Shown: positions 9,488 through 19,159, numbered from the stretch's first letter. The stretch: DNA of 64,000 nucleotides from Neobacillus soli NBRC 102451 (GCF_001591665.1 NZ_BCVI01000016.1:62001-126000); one strand, 5' to 3'. Numbers and translations: made by a program. Notes: generated by a model not told the origin, from the letters alone.

Positions 9488-9605
9488 TTGGCGGAATAAA
9501 CGGAGAAGTTGGCGGAATTAAAGTGAAACTTGGCGAAATTTTATTAAGGAGTTTGGCGGAATAAAAGCTCAAATTGGCGGAATTAATCCAAATGTTGGCG
9601 GAATC
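9488..9605. repeat. 21-bp tandem repeat, six units
   Basis: The core TTGGCGGAATTAA starts at 9488, 9509, 9530, 9553, 9574 and 9595: four steps of 21 bp and one of 23 bp. Only the first 10-13 bases of each unit are well conserved. It sits between the mnmA terminator and the promoter of the TPR gene. One step of 23 bp breaks any repeated reading frame, so it is unlikely to be coding. The function is unknown. Confidence 0.85.
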
Positions 9606-9667
9606 CCCCGAAAAAAACACGGATAGGCAAACCATACCTTTCATTGAAGTCATCTTTAAATGAAATA

Positions 9668-9676
9668 TGATATAAT
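9668..9676 (+). promoter_or_regulatory. extended -10 promoter element for the TPR gene
   Basis: TG-A-TATAAT (TATAAT 9671-9676) lies 25 bp before the start codon. There is no well-placed -35; TTGAAG at 9644 is 21 bp upstream. Confidence 0.55.
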
Positions 9677-9701
9677 TTCTCATAGGATTGGAGTTGAAAT
9701 A

Positions 9702-10355
9702 ATGGACAAAAACCAATTAGGTGTTCAATTCATGCAGGAAGGCAACTGGGAAGAGGCTGCGAAGGCCTTTAATGAAGCCATTGAAGAAAAACCGACAGAC
9801 CCAATTGCCTATATTAATTTTGGCAACGTTCTTTCTGCCGTCGGCGACGATGAAAAAGCCCTTAAATTTTATCAAAAGGCCATTGAAATAGATGAAAACG
9901 CTGCAGCAGCTTATTATAGTATTGGAAATTTACTCTTTAGTAATGACCTCTTCAGTGAAGCGAAAAATATGTTTGAAACAGCTATGAAAAAAGGGCTCGA
10001 GTCGAGTGATAATTACTTTATGTTAGGGTTGACGCTGGTTTCTTTAGAACAAGGCCGATTTGCTCTTCCTTACTTACAAAGAAGTGTCGAGTTGAATGAA
10101 AACGACCCTGAAGCACGCTTTCAATATGGCTTATGTCTCGCACAACTAGAATTAATAGATGAATCGATGCTTCAATTTGAAAAATGTATCGAGCTAGACC
10201 CGGAACATTCAGATGCTTATTATAATTTAGGTGTTTCCTTTGCTTTTAAAGAAAACGTCGCAAAAGCAGTTGAAATGTTTAATAATGCACTTGCTATTCA
10301 GCCGGACCATCTGCTTGCCGGTCACGCGAAAAGGTTAATTGAAAGCAATCACTAA
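9702..10355 (+). CDS. yrrB: tetratricopeptide-repeat protein (YrrB-like)
   Basis: This 217-aa protein is made almost entirely of TPR units, about 34 residues each. Repeated patterns include DPIAYINFGNVLSAVGDDEKAL, NAAAYYSIGNLLF and SDAYYNLGVSFAFKENVAKAVE. Such proteins form right-handed superhelices that bind peptides or proteins; no signal peptide or membrane segment is present, so it is cytosolic. I use ATG 9702 (MDKNQLGVQ), which has GGAGTTG seven bases before it; the upstream in-frame ATG at 9660 overlaps the promoter. B. subtilis yrrB is at the same place, between trmU and recD2. The binding partner is unknown. Confidence 0.88.
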   Translation: MDKNQLGVQFMQEGNWEEAAKAFNEAIEEKPTDPIAYINFGNVLSAVGDDEKALKFYQKAIEIDENAAAAYYSIGNLLFSNDLFSEAKNMFETAMKKGLESSDNYFMLGLTLVSLEQGRFALPYLQRSVELNENDPEARFQYGLCLAQLELIDESMLQFEKCIELDPEHSDAYYNLGVSFAFKENVAKAVEMFNNALAIQPDHLLAGHAKRLIESNH

Positions 10356-10387
10356 TTTTTCCTATTTTTCAGAGAGGAGGGGGCGAA

Positions 10388-12799
10388 ATGGACAAGCAAG
10401 ATTCACTTGATTTATTTGCGGAACAAGGAAAGTATGTCAAGGGGCGGCCAATTGTAACGATTTTTCACAATGAACAAAACCTATATACTGTTTTACGGAT
10501 TCGCATTGATGAAACAAATCATCAATATGAAGACAAAGAAGCGGTCGTCACTGGCTATTTTCCGAAAATCCATGAACAGGAAACCTATATCTTTTACGGT
10601 GAATTTAAGGATCATCCTAAGTTTGGGGTGCAATTTCACACCACTCATTACCGCAAGGACATGCCGCAAACAAAACAAGGGGTTATTGGCTATCTATCGG
10701 GTGAGATGTTTAAAGGGATTGGTAAGAAAACGGCCGAAAGCATCGTTGAAACCTTAGGTGAAAATGCTATCTCCAAAATTCTTAATCAGCCATCCATACT
10801 TGATTCCATTCCAAAGCTTCCTCCTGAAAAAGCAAAAATGCTTTACGATACGCTGATGGAGCATCAAGGACTCGAGCAGGTGATGGTCGCCTTAAATCAA
10901 TACGGCTTTGGTCCGCAGATTTCGATGCGCATTTATCAAGCATATAAAGAAGAAACACTTGATATTATGCAAAAAAATCCGTATCAGCTCGTGGAAGATA
11001 TCGAGGGCATCGGTTTTGGCCGGGCCGATGAGCTTGGCTACCAGCTTGGTATCTCCGGAAATCATCCCGATCGGATCAAAGCTGCCTGTCTCTACATACT
11101 CGAAAACGAAAGCATGCAAACAGGACATGTATTTATATATGCTGAGGAATTACTAGAGCAAGTAAAGGCTCTTTTAGAAGAAAACAAACGCGATCAAATT
11201 GAATACATAGACATGTCAAACGAGGTTATTAAGCTCCAAGAAGAGGGCAAATTAATTGGGGAAGAGAACCGTGTTTATTTACCGACGTTATTTTTTGCGG
11301 AAAAAGGGCTTGTCACGAACATCCATCGCATTCTTGAGCAAACCGAATACAAGGAACAATTTCCGGAATCTGAATTTTTACTCTCGTTAGGAGCCCTTGA
11401 GGATCGGCTCGGAGTCCAATATGCTCCGACACAAAGAGAAGCAATTCAAACCGCATTAATGGCCCCGATGCTTATTTTAACAGGAGGGCCTGGAACTGGA
11501 AAAACTACGGTTATCAAAGGGATTGTCGAGCTTTATGCTGAATTGCATGGTTGTTCGTTGGAGCCCAAGGATTACCACAAAAAGGGTGAGCCCTTTCCCT
11601 TTTTACTCGCAGCACCGACAGGACGAGCCGCAAAAAGGATGAGTGAGTCGACTGGACTTCCAGCCGTAACGATTCACCGGTTACTTGGTTTTAATGGGAC
11701 TGAAGGATTTGATCGTAACGATGCGAGCCCGCTTGAGGGGAAAATCTTAATTGTTGATGAAACCTCGATGCTTGATATTTGGCTGGCAAATCAATTATTT
11801 AAGTCTCTTCCTGAAAATATTCAGGTAATCTTAGTAGGCGATGAGGATCAGCTTCCGTCCGTCGGACCTGGGCAGGTTTTAAAGGATATGCTGATATCTG
11901 AACGGATTCCGACCGTCCGTTTAACCGATATTTATCGCCAGGCAGAGGGGTCTTCTATTATCGAACTGGCTCATGATATTAAAAAGGGTTATTTACCTGC
12001 CGATATTACCGTGAAGCAAGCTGACCGTTCGTTTATCAGATGTTCAACCGTACAGGTTGCACAAGTAGTTGAAAAAGTGGCGTTAAACGCAAAAAATAAG
12101 GGGTATTCGGCCAAGGATATTCAAGTGTTGGCGCCGATGTACAGAGGACCAGCTGGGATTGACCGTTTAAATGTTCTCCTTCAGGAAATTTTTAATCCAA
12201 ATCCAAATGGGTCAAGGAAGGAAATTGCCTTTGGTGATGTGAAGTATCGCATCGGTGATAAGGTGCTCCAGCTCGTTAATCAGCCGGAAAGCAATGTGTT
12301 TAATGGGGATATAGGGGAAATTATCTCAATTATTTATGCGAAGGAAAACACCGAAAAGCAAGACATGATCTATATTTCCTTTGAAGGCAATGAGGTTGAA
12401 TATACGAGGCAGGATTTGAATCAAATCACCCATGCCTACTGTTGCTCCGTCCATAAATCGCAGGGTAGTGAATTTCCGATTGTCATCCTTCCGATCACAA
12501 GAAGCTACTACCGGATGTTACGGAGAAATTTAATTTATACGGCGATTACAAGAAGTAAAAAATCATTGATTTTGTGCGGGGAAGAGGATGCGCTCCGGAT
12601 GGGCGTTGAAAGAGCTGACGAACTTTCCAGGCAAACAACTTTATGTCAAAAGCTACAAGAGTCAATTCCAGTCGAATCGAGCACCGCTAAAGATGAAAAT
12701 ACGATCAGGGAGTTGTCCTATGAGGACGAATTAATGCAGGTTAATCCATTGGTAGGAATGGAAAACGTTTCACCTTATGATTTCATGGTAAATGACTGA
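10388..12799 (+). CDS. recD2: ATP-dependent RecD2-like DNA helicase
   Basis: This 803-aa superfamily 1B 5'-3' helicase works without RecBC and is linked to replication fork maintenance and repair. The N-terminal extension (about 1-340) carries an OB-like region and tandem helix-hairpin-helix segments (GIGKKTAESIVETLG and EDIEGIGFGRADELG). Walker A GGPGTGKTT is at about residues 364-372. Walker B is ILIVDETSMLD, and motif III is VGDEDQLPSVGPG. Motif VI reads AITRSKKSLILCG. The ribosome site GAGGAGGGGG is strong, 32 bp after yrrB. It corresponds to yrrC. Confidence 0.95.
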   Translation: MDKQDSLDLFAEQGKYVKGRPIVTIFHNEQNLYTVLRIRIDETNHQYEDKEAVVTGYFPKIHEQETYIFYGEFKDHPKFGVQFHTTHYRKDMPQTKQGVIGYLSGEMFKGIGKKTAESIVETLGENAISKILNQPSILDSIPKLPPEKAKMLYDTLMEHQGLEQVMVALNQYGFGPQISMRIYQAYKEETLDIMQKNPYQLVEDIEGIGFGRADELGYQLGISGNHPDRIKAACLYILENESMQTGHVFIYAEELLEQVKALLEENKRDQIEYIDMSNEVIKLQEEGKLIGEENRVYLPTLFFAEKGLVTNIHRILEQTEYKEQFPESEFLLSLGALEDRLGVQYAPTQREAIQTALMAPMLILTGGPGTGKTTVIKGIVELYAELHGCSLEPKDYHKKGEPFPFLLAAPTGRAAKRMSESTGLPAVTIHRLLGFNGTEGFDRNDASPLEGKILIVDETSMLDIWLANQLFKSLPENIQVILVGDEDQLPSVGPGQVLKDMLISERIPTVRLTDIYRQAEGSSIIELAHDIKKGYLPADITVKQADRSFIRCSTVQVAQVVEKVALNAKNKGYSAKDIQVLAPMYRGPAGIDRLNVLLQEIFNPNPNGSRKEIAFGDVKYRIGDKVLQLVNQPESNVFNGDIGEIISIIYAKENTEKQDMIYISFEGNEVEYTRQDLNQITHAYCCSVHKSQGSEFPIVILPITRSYYRMLRRNLIYTAITRSKKSLILCGEEDALRMGVERADELSRQTTLCQKLQESIPVESSTAKDENTIRELSYEDELMQVNPLVGMENVSPYDFMVND

Positions 12800-12832
12800 A
12801 ACTATAAATGTTCACAGGAGGTGAGGCACTCT

Positions 12833-13309
12833 TTGCGGACATTTTCATTATTGAAAGGACAACCTGTTTTTGAAAAGAGCGGTGGGACTAGGATCGGTGA
12901 GGTTAGTGACCTGTGTATCTCCGGCAACGGTAAGGTGGAAGGCCTATTAGTTAAAAAAGGCGTTTTCTTCAAACAATCCTTTTTTTTGGATATTCAAAAA
13001 GTGGCGTCCTTCGGTTGGGATGGTGTTATGATTGAGGATACAAGCCATTTGGAAAAGCTGAAAGAAAGTCCGGAATATACACTTACACATCAACATTCTT
13101 TAGATGGAATGTTGATGCTTTCCAAGAGTGGTGAATCACTTGGTTTATTGAAAGATGTATATTTCCAGGAAGAATTGGGTACAATCGTAGGGTACGAAAT
13201 CACGGATGGCTTCTTTTCGGATATCACGGAAGGTAAACAAGTCATTCAATCCGGTAAGCCCTTAGCGATCGGAAAGGATGCCATTATCGTAGACGTAAAT
13301 CATACGTGA
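12833..13309 (+). CDS. yrrD: PRC-barrel domain protein (YrrD-like)
   Basis: This 158-aa protein has two PRC-barrel-like halves: residues about 5-70 (GQPVFEKSGGTRIGEVSDLCIS) and about 88-155 (SLDGMLMLSKSGESLGLLKDVYF). Such small beta barrels occur in ribosome-maturation and photosynthetic proteins; here the role is unknown. I place the start at TTG 12833 because AGGAGGTGA (12817-12825) contains the upstream in-frame GTG and gives a normal spacing to TTG. It follows recD2 closely and is probably in the same transcript. Confidence 0.82.
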   Translation: MRTFSLLKGQPVFEKSGGTRIGEVSDLCISGNGKVEGLLVKKGVFFKQSFFLDIQKVASFGWDGVMIEDTSHLEKLKESPEYTLTHQHSLDGMLMLSKSGESLGLLKDVYFQEELGTIVGYEITDGFFSDITEGKQVIQSGKPLAIGKDAIIVDVNHT

Positions 13310-13320
13310 GGTGTCTTTTC

Positions 13321-13512
13321 ATGTTTAATTGCCCCAATTGTCAAAGCAAGGATATCGGCAAAATTGGCATCAACCAATATTATTGCTGGAATTGCTATAT
13401 CGAACTTACCGTTAACAATGGTCTAATCAATACCCATCAAGTCGAAGAAGACGGATCACTTAGTTCCCTAGATGATTTGTTTGAAGAAGAAGAGCGTCGT
13501 TACACCCTTTAA
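13321..13512 (+). CDS. small zinc-ribbon-like protein
   Basis: This is a 63-aa protein. The first half has paired cysteines (NCPNCQSKDIG and YYCWNCYIEL), which should form a single zinc ribbon. The C-terminal third is acidic (LDDLFEEEERR). The start at ATG 13321 has GAGGTG upstream; the ATG at 13306 overlaps the yrrD stop and lacks a site. A small conserved gene sits at this place in B. subtilis, but I cannot name it with confidence. The function is unknown. Confidence 0.7.
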   Translation: MFNCPNCQSKDIGKIGINQYYCWNCYIELTVNNGLINTHQVEEDGSLSSLDDLFEEEERRYTL

Positions 13513-13513
13513 A

Positions 13514-13554
13514 AAAGAAAGGCGGAAGCGCCCGTTGGCGTTTTGCTAGACAAT
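13514..13554. repeat. short copy of dispersed CGGAAGCG...GCTAGACA repeat
   Basis: The sequence GGCGGAAGCGCCCGTTGGCG followed by GCTAGACA matches the arrangement at 18037-18073. It looks like the two ends of the longer element at 20650-20812 joined together. It lies just upstream of the yrzQ ribosome site. Confidence 0.6.
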
Positions 13555-13574
13555 TTGAAGAAGAGGTGAAACGT

Positions 13575-13709
13575 ATGAACAAAGTGATGACTTCAATGAT
13601 TGCTTTTGGTGTGGGGATGGCTGCGTATAATGTGGCACAAAGAAATAATATGATGTCGGCCCGCAATATGAGAAAAATCCAAAAGAAGGTAAAACGAGCG
13701 ATATTTTAA
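13575..13709 (+). CDS. yrzQ: small DUF3918-type protein (YrzQ-like)
   Basis: This 44-aa protein begins MNKVMTSMIAFGVGMAAYN and ends in a basic tail (RKIQKKVKRAIF). It has one short hydrophobic segment at residues 4-18, then methionine/asparagine-rich and lysine-rich parts. This pattern fits the DUF3918 family known from bacilli at this locus. GAGGTG lies 8 bases before the start and a terminator follows at once. The function is unknown. Confidence 0.72.
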   Translation: MNKVMTSMIAFGVGMAAYNVAQRNNMMSARNMRKIQKKVKRAIF

Positions 13710-13712
13710 GTG

Positions 13713-13742
13713 AATCCCCCTCCAATTAGAGGGGGATTTTTA
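13713..13742 (+). terminator. intrinsic terminator after yrzQ
   Basis: AATCCCCCTC (13713-13722) pairs with GAGGGGGATT (13729-13738), followed by T-rich sequence. Confidence 0.88.
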
Positions 13743-13805
13743 TTTGCTTCAAATGCATAATTCCACCATCTGTCTCTAAAACTAACCCAAAAGGGGGCAC
13801 TGACA

Positions 13806-14885
13806 TTGGAAATCCGTATGAAATGGTATTACCGAATCGGTTTTTTGCTCCTTTTATTAATTGCCATTTATGTTTTTCTAAAAATCCGCTTTGTTTGGAT
13901 ACCCATCCTTAGGGTGGCAGCGATTATTATTCTTCCCTTTATTATTGGAGGATTTATTACTTATTTACTTCATCCGATTGTTGAAAAATTACATGAAAAA
14001 GGTCTGCATCGGGGCCTGGCAATTTTTTTAATTTATTTTATTTTTTTTGGTGGAATTGGCTTTTGTCTATATAAAGGAATTCCAGCGATTATTGACCAGC
14101 TAAGAGACCTTTCAGAAAGTGCACCCGTTTTCGCTGAGCAGTACCGGGGCTGGATTGATCAGCTGCAAACGCACACAAGGGCATGGCCTGATGGACTGCA
14201 AACCAGAATAAATGAAGGCATTGATGCCTTTGAAAAAAAGCTGGATTCACTTTTGTCCGTGCTTGTTAATCTTTCGATTAGCTTTTTAAATTCAGCATTA
14301 ATTATGATGATTATCCCATTCATTGCTTTTTATATGTTAAAAGACTTTGCTATGATAAAACGCGCTGTCTGGTATATAACTCCTAAACAGTGGCGGAAGA
14401 AAGGGACATTTTTTCTCAAGGATATTGATGAATCGCTCGGCAGTTATATAAGGGGTCAGCTTCTTGTTTGTGTCATTATTGGCAGCGTCTCTGCCCTTTT
14501 ATTTTGGATTTTTCATTTAAAATATGCCTTGCTGCTTGGAATGATTGTAGCTGCAACCAATGTCATCCCCTATTTTGGACCGATTATCGGGGCAGTGCCA
14601 GCAGTTATTATTGCTGCAACCATGTCAGTAAAATTAGTTTTGATTACACTTGTAATTGTTTTTGGTCTCCAATTTCTCGAAGGGAACATTCTATCTCCGC
14701 TTATCGTCGGAAAAAGCCTGCATATGCACCCGTTAGTCATTATGCTGGCGCTAACAGCCGGGGGAGAAATTGGTGGGATTTTGGGGCTGATATTGGCCGT
14801 GCCTGTTCTTGTTGTCCTAAAGGTTGGAATTATCCACACAAAAAATCACTTCATTAATGGAAAAACGAAAGAACCGTCATCATAA
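13806..14885 (+). CDS. yrrI: AI-2E family (PerM/YrrI) membrane permease
   Basis: This 359-aa polytopic membrane protein has hydrophobic segments near residues 11-30, 35-60, 68-85, 155-180, 215-235, 240-275, 280-295 and 308-345. An amphipathic region around 90-150 between the third and fourth segments is typical of the AI-2E/PerM family. The glycine- and proline-rich ATNVIPYFGPIIGAVPA is the family signature. Members are variously proposed to be exporters or Na+/H+ antiporters; the substrate is not clear. The start is TTG 13806, eight bases after GGGGG; ATG 13818 would be too far. It lies just upstream of the alaS T-box, as in B. subtilis. Confidence 0.87.
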   Translation: MEIRMKWYYRIGFLLLLLIAIYVFLKIRFVWIPILRVAAIIILPFIIGGFITYLLHPIVEKLHEKGLHRGLAIFLIYFIFFGGIGFCLYKGIPAIIDQLRDLSESAPVFAEQYRGWIDQLQTHTRAWPDGLQTRINEGIDAFEKKLDSLLSVLVNLSISFLNSALIMMIIPFIAFYMLKDFAMIKRAVWYITPKQWRKKGTFFLKDIDESLGSYIRGQLLVCVIIGSVSALLFWIFHLKYALLLGMIVAATNVIPYFGPIIGAVPAVIIAATMSVKLVLITLVIVFGLQFLEGNILSPLIVGKSLHMHPLVIMLALTAGGEIGGILGLILAVPVLVVLKVGIIHTKNHFINGKTKEPSS

Positions 14886-14898
14886 TTGCTACGACTAA

Positions 14899-14927
14899 TT
14901 GACAAACATTTTTCAGGTGGCTATAAT
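14899..14927 (+). promoter_or_regulatory. sigma-A promoter of alaS leader
   Basis: A perfect TTGACA (14899-14904), a 17-bp spacer and a perfect TATAAT (14922-14927). Start of transcription is expected near 14934. Confidence 0.92.
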
Positions 14928-14984
14928 TCGTGATATAGAATAATTGTATGAAAATGTAGAAGGATCAATTATGTTATAGTCCAT

Positions 14985-15196
14985 CTGTAACGCGTCCTAG
15001 CGTAGAAGAGAGGAGCTTCCCTGGCTGAAAGGAGCTCTAGATGAAGGATGACAGAAAGCTAATCCGGAGTGCAGCTAACCACTGCCGTATACCTGCGTTA
15101 AGGGATTTTGAGAGATGGATACGCGTTTTGTATTCATAATCAGGGTGGTACCGCGAGACAAGCTCTCGTCCCTGTTTTTGGGATGAGGGCTTTTTT
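14985..15196 (+). promoter_or_regulatory. T-box riboswitch controlling alaS
   Basis: This leader senses uncharged tRNA-Ala. The T-box consensus AGGGTGGTACCGCG lies at 15142-15155, the part that pairs with the tRNA acceptor end. A terminator follows: GCTCTCGTCCC (15162-15172) with GGGATGAGGGC (15180-15190), then six T. Stem I is bounded by TAACGC (14988-14993) and GCGTTA (15095-15100), with the purine-rich AGAGAG/GATGA elements inside. The likely specifier codon is GCU within GCAGCTAACC (15071-15080), which fits alanine; that assignment is an inference. Confidence 0.93.
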
Positions 15197-15209
15197 GTAT
15201 GCTTTTTTT

Positions 15210-15255
15210 ATGGAAATGGGGCGGAGCGCCGCAAAAATGAATTACCTTAGATAAG
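15210..15255. repeat. dispersed repeat, copy A (GGGGCGGAGC...GCAAAAA)
   Basis: About 45 bp between the T-box terminator and alaS resemble 49742-49792 over nearly the full length. They share GGGGCGGAGC, then GCAAAAA, TGAAT and a final TAAGTA. Confidence 0.6.
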
Positions 15256-15360
15256 TATGGTGGAGAAAATAAATTTTTGCAGCGAATTATACAAGCAGAG
15301 CATTGCTCACACCGCCTTTGTTCCTACAATATTGTTTTGATAAATGAGGAGGTCTATTTT

Positions 15361-17997
15361 ATGAAAAACTTAACTGGTTCACAAATTCGCACAATGTTTT
15401 TACAGTTTTTTAATGAAGAAAAAGGACACGCCATTGAACCAAGTGCATCGCTTGTCCCTCATGACGATCCATCGTTATTATGGATTAATAGTGGTGTCGC
15501 AACCCTCAAGAAATATTTCGATGGACGGGTTGTTCCCGACAATCCAAGAATTACAAATGCACAGAAATCAATTAGAACCAATGACATTGAGAATGTCGGA
15601 AAAACAGCCCGCCACCATACGTTCTTTGAAATGCTTGGTAATTTTTCCATCGGTGAATATTTTAAAGTGGAAGCGATTGAATGGGCGTGGGAGTTCTTAA
15701 CTGACGAAAAATGGATTGGCTGGGATCCGGAGATGCTCTCGGTTACCGTTCATCCGGAAGATCATGAAGCATATGAAATTTGGAATAAAACAATTGGTTT
15801 GCCGGAAGAACGAATTATTCGTCTGGAAGGAAACTACTGGGACATTGGTGAAGGTCCAAGTGGTCCAAACACAGAAATTTTCTATGACCGCGGCCCTGAG
15901 TATGGTGACGACCCAACAGACCCTGAATTATACCCTGGCGGCGAAAATGACCGTTATCTTGAAGTCTGGAACTTGGTTTTTTCGCAATTTAACCATAATC
16001 CTGATGGCACGTATACACCGCTGCCAAAGAAAAATATTGATACCGGAATGGGATTAGAACGAATGACATCGGTTATTCAAAATGTCCCAACCAATTTTGA
16101 TACTGACTTATTTATCCCAATCATTCGGGCTACTGAAGAGATTTCTGGTGTAAAATACGGAGAAAGTGATGAAACCGATGTGGCATTCAAGGTAATCGCC
16201 GACCATATTCGTACCGTCGCTTTCGCTGTAGGGGACGGAGCATTGCCTTCAAACGAAGGCCGCGGGTATGTGCTTCGCCGACTGCTTCGTCGAGCTGTCC
16301 GTTACGCCAAACAAATCAATATTAATCGTCCATTTATGTTTGACCTTGTTCCGGTTGTAGGTGAAATCATGCATGACTTCTATCCAGAGGTTAAAGACAA
16401 GACCGAATTCATTCAAAAGGTTATAAAGAACGAAGAGGAGCGTTTCCACGAAACCCTTCATGAAGGGTTAGCCATTTTGGAAAGCGTAATTAAGAACGAG
16501 AAAGAAAAGGGCAGTGATACCATTACTGGTGCCGATGTTTTCAGATTATATGACACCTATGGTTTCCCTGTAGAATTAACAGAGGAATATGCTGAAGAAG
16601 AGGGCATGAAGGTTGATCATCAAGGCTTTGATTTAGCAATGAACGAGCAGCGCGAACGTGCTCGTGCGGCACGTCATGATGTTGATTCGATGCAGGTTCA
16701 AGGCGGGGTGTTGAGGGACGTTACGGTTGAAAGTAAGTTTGTCGGCTACAACGAACTCAAAACGAACTCTTCAGTGGCGGCAATCATTAAAAATGGTGAG
16801 CTTGTCGATGAAGTCTCCTGCGGTGAGGAAGTTCAGTTAATTCTTGATATGACCCCCTTTTATGCAGAGAGCGGCGGACAAATTGCTGACCGTGGGTTGA
16901 TTGAGGGAGAAGGCGCAAGCGTAGTTGTGAAAGATGTCCAAAAAGCACCAAACGGTCAAAACCTTCATCAGGTAGTTGTCAAGAGTGGCACGTTGAGAAC
17001 AAACCAAAGGGTAACAGCTGCGGTTGACGCGGAAAATCGCATGAAAATTATCAAAAACCATACGGCCACCCATTTACTCCATCAAGCATTAAAGGATGTA
17101 CTTGGAGAACATGTTAATCAAGCAGGTTCCCTTGTAGAACCAGATCGCCTTCGCTTTGACTTTTCGCATTTTGGTCAAATTAAACCGGAAGAACTTGAGC
17201 AAATCGAAAAAATCGTTAACGAAAAGATCTGGCGAAGCATTGAAGTGGACATCAGCCAAAAAGCAATTGCTGAAGCGAAAGCAATGGGGGCTATGGCGCT
17301 TTTTGGAGAAAAATACGGCGATATTGTTCGGGTAGTAAGGGTTGGCGATTACAGCCTTGAGCTTTGCGGCGGCTGCCATGTTCCGAATACATCGGTCATT
17401 GGTTTATTTAAAATTGTTTCAGAAGGCGGAATTGGGGCTGGAACACGAAGGATTGAAGCGGTAACAGGTGAATCTGCATATAAAACTTTAAATGAACAGG
17501 TTGGCTTATTAAAGGAAGCGGCAGACAAACTAAAAACGAATCCAAAAGATATTGTTAACCGACTTGAAAGTTTAATGATTGAAATGAAACAATTGCAAAA
17601 GGATAACGAATCACTTGCGGCGAAACTTGGAAATATTGAAGCTGGGAACCTTGTTGCCAAAGCGAAGGAAATCGATGGGATAACGGTGTTAACAGCAAAT
17701 GTTCAAGGTGCCGATATGAACAATCTAAGAAATATGGCTGATGATTTGAAGCAAAAGCTTGGTTCTGTTGTCATTGTTTTAGGCAGTGCTCATGAAGGAA
17801 AAGTCAATTTAATCGCAGCGGTAACGAAGGACTTAAATGAAAAGGGCTATCACGCGGGTAAGCTAATCAAAGAAGTGGCAACCAGATGCGGCGGCGGTGG
17901 CGGCGGTCGTCCTGATATGGCTCAAGCAGGTGGAAAAGATCCTGAAAAACTGGATGCTGCACTAAAATTCGTTGATGAATGGGTAAAATCCATTTGA
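15361..17997 (+). CDS. alaS: alanyl-tRNA synthetase
   Basis: This 878-aa class II synthetase charges tRNA-Ala. The aminoacylation domain begins [23 protein letters not shown] and contains motif 2 ([16 protein letters not shown]). The editing domain has the metal-binding HTATHLLH (about residue 565) and the paired CGGCH (about residue 668). The C-terminal C-Ala oligomerisation domain ends with the glycine-rich stretch before [10 protein letters not shown] start at ATG 15361, directly after GAGGAGG; the longer open frame from 15277 has no ribosome site. Expression is controlled by the T-box upstream. Confidence 0.97.
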   Translation: MKNLTGSQIRTMFLQFFNEEKGHAIEPSASLVPHDDPSLLWINSGVATLKKYFDGRVVPDNPRITNAQKSIRTNDIENVGKTARHHTFFEMLGNFSIGEYFKVEAIEWAWEFLTDEKWIGWDPEMLSVTVHPEDHEAYEIWNKTIGLPEERIIRLEGNYWDIGEGPSGPNTEIFYDRGPEYGDDPTDPELYPGGENDRYLEVWNLVFSQFNHNPDGTYTPLPKKNIDTGMGLERMTSVIQNVPTNFDTDLFIPIIRATEEISGVKYGESDETDVAFKVIADHIRTVAFAVGDGALPSNEGRGYVLRRLLRRAVRYAKQININRPFMFDLVPVVGEIMHDFYPEVKDKTEFIQKVIKNEEERFHETLHEGLAILESVIKNEKEKGSDTITGADVFRLYDTYGFPVELTEEYAEEEGMKVDHQGFDLAMNEQRERARAARHDVDSMQVQGGVLRDVTVESKFVGYNELKTNSSVAAIIKNGELVDEVSCGEEVQLILDMTPFYAESGGQIADRGLIEGEGASVVVKDVQKAPNGQNLHQVVVKSGTLRTNQRVTAAVDAENRMKIIKNHTATHLLHQALKDVLGEHVNQAGSLVEPDRLRFDFSHFGQIKPEELEQIEKIVNEKIWRSIEVDISQKAIAEAKAMGAMALFGEKYGDIVRVVRVGDYSLELCGGCHVPNTSVIGLFKIVSEGGIGAGTRRIEAVTGESAYKTLNEQVGLLKEAADKLKTNPKDIVNRLESLMIEMKQLQKDNESLAAKLGNIEAGNLVAKAKEIDGITVLTANVQGADMNNLRNMADDLKQKLGSVVIVLGSAHEGKVNLIAAVTKDLNEKGYHAGKLIKEVATRCGGGGGGRPDMAQAGGKDPEKLDAALKFVDEWVKSI

Positions 17998-18036
17998 TAA
18001 TAGGACAAAGTAGTGTAAAATGTAGGTAACAATACT

Positions 18037-18073
18037 AAAAAGCGGAAGCGTCAAGGCGCTGTAGCTAGACATA
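18037..18073. repeat. short copy of dispersed CGGAAGCG...GCTAGACA repeat
   Basis: AAAAGCGGAAGCGTCAAGGCGC followed by GTAGCTAGACATACC-like sequence, in the alaS-yrzL gap. It is parallel to 13514-13554, in the same orientation. Confidence 0.6.
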
Positions 18074-18111
18074 CCAATTCTCTCCTCTAGTAAAAAAGCG
18101 AGGTGCATGAA

Positions 18112-18378
18112 ATGAGCTCTTTAGACAAAACGATGAGATTTAATTTTCCTGAAGAACCGTTTGAACATGACATCAATGATGTTCTTCGTCAAGTTTATGA
18201 AGCTTTACAGGAAAAGGGGTATAACCCAATCAATCAAATAGTCGGTTACCTTTTATCAGGAGATCCCGCCTATATTCCACGTCATCACGATGCCCGCAAT
18301 ATTATTCGCAAGCTTGAACGTGATGAAATTATCGAGGAATTGGTGAAATCCTATCTTAAACAACAGCGAGAGGGTTAA
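18112..18378 (+). CDS. yrzL: IreB/UPF0297 family regulatory protein (YrzL)
   Basis: This 88-aa protein belongs to the IreB family (DUF965). In enterococci IreB is phosphorylated by the kinase IreK and affects cephalosporin tolerance; the Bacillus role is less clear. The conserved start [12 protein letters not shown] includes the threonine region phosphorylated in IreB, and [24 protein letters not shown] is the family core. The start is ATG 18112 with GCGAGGTG before it; the in-frame GTG 18103 lies in that site. It forms a conserved trio with ruvX and yrzB after alaS. Confidence 0.9.
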   Translation: MSSLDKTMRFNFPEEPFEHDINDVLRQVYEALQEKGYNPINQIVGYLLSGDPAYIPRHHDARNIIRKLERDEIIEELVKSYLKQQREG

Positions 18379-18381
18379 TTA

Positions 18382-18798
18382 ATGCGCGTAATGGGATTAG
18401 ATGTAGGCTCAAAAACAGTCGGTGTTGCCGTTAGCGATGAACTAGGCTGGACCGCACAGGGCCTCAAAACTCTCAAAATCAATGAAGAAAAAAGTGAGTT
18501 TGGTTTTGAGGAAATTGGTCAATTAATAGAAGAGTATCAAGTAGATACGGTTGTCATCGGCCTGCCTAAAAATATGAACGGGACGATTGGACCACGCGCT
18601 GAAGCAAGTCAGCAATTTGCCAATGAAATTGAAAGTAAATTTGCTGTGCCAACAGTCCTTTGGGACGAGCGTCTAACGACAATGGCAGCTGAGCGTGTTT
18701 TGCTTGAGGCCGATATGAGCCGGAAAAAACGAAAGAAAGTAATCGATAAGATGGCTGCAGTGATGATCCTGCAAGGCTATCTTGATAGCAAAAATTAA
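18382..18798 (+). CDS. ruvX: YqgF/RuvX family nuclease (putative pre-16S rRNA nuclease)
   Basis: This 138-aa RNase H-fold protein is proposed to trim the 16S rRNA 5' end or act on Holliday junctions. The N-terminal [19 protein letters not shown] carries the first catalytic aspartate. [17 protein letters not shown] is the conserved glycine motif, and WDERLTT provides the second acidic pair. The start is 3 bp after the yrzL stop, with GCGAGAGGG as ribosome site inside yrzL. It corresponds to yrrK. Confidence 0.93.
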   Translation: MRVMGLDVGSKTVGVAVSDELGWTAQGLKTLKINEEKSEFGFEEIGQLIEEYQVDTVVIGLPKNMNGTIGPRAEASQQFANEIESKFAVPTVLWDERLTTMAAERVLLEADMSRKKRKKVIDKMAAVMILQGYLDSKN

Positions 18799-18811
18799 TG
18801 AGGTGGAAAAA

Positions 18812-19117
18812 ATGGAACACGAACACGAGCACGAAGAAGAACAATTTATAACATTGGTTGATGAAAATGGTAATGAACAATTACATGAAGTCCTTTTTAC
18901 CTTTGATTCTGATGAATTTGAAAAATCGTATGTATTCTTTTATCCAGTAGGAACTCTTGATGATGAGGAAGAGGACGTCGACATTCATGTCTACGCCTAT
19001 GTCCCTACTGAGGATGGCGGCTATGGCCCATTAATGCAAATCGAAACCGATGAAGAATGGGATATGGTTGAAGAAGTGTTTAACACCTTCAACGAAGATC
19101 AAGAAGAGGAAGAATAA
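18812..19117 (+). CDS. yrzB: DUF1292 family protein (YrzB)
   Basis: This very acidic 101-aa protein begins [22 protein letters not shown]. The histidine/glutamate N-terminus and the following beta-rich core ([23 protein letters not shown]) define DUF1292. I start at ATG 18812 with GAGGTGG upstream; the earlier in-frame ATG at 18782 lies in ruvX. A terminator follows, ending the alaS cluster. The function is unknown. Confidence 0.88.
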   Translation: MEHEHEHEEEQFITLVDENGNEQLHEVLFTFDSDEFEKSYVFFYPVGTLDDEEEDVDIHVYAYVPTEDGGYGPLMQIETDEEWDMVEEVFNTFNEDQEEEE

Positions 19118-19125
19118 GATTTAAG

Positions 19126-19159
19126 GGAACCAGCTGATAAAAAGGCTGGTTCCTTTTTT
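19126..19159 (+). terminator. intrinsic terminator after yrzB
   Basis: GGAACCAGC (19126-19134) pairs perfectly with GCTGGTTCC (19145-19153), followed by six T. Confidence 0.93.

Noticed and set aside
14985..15196. Alternative reading of the alaS leader as an S-box or other riboswitch
   Set aside because: The AGGGTGGTACCGCG T-box sequence and competing terminator settle it.
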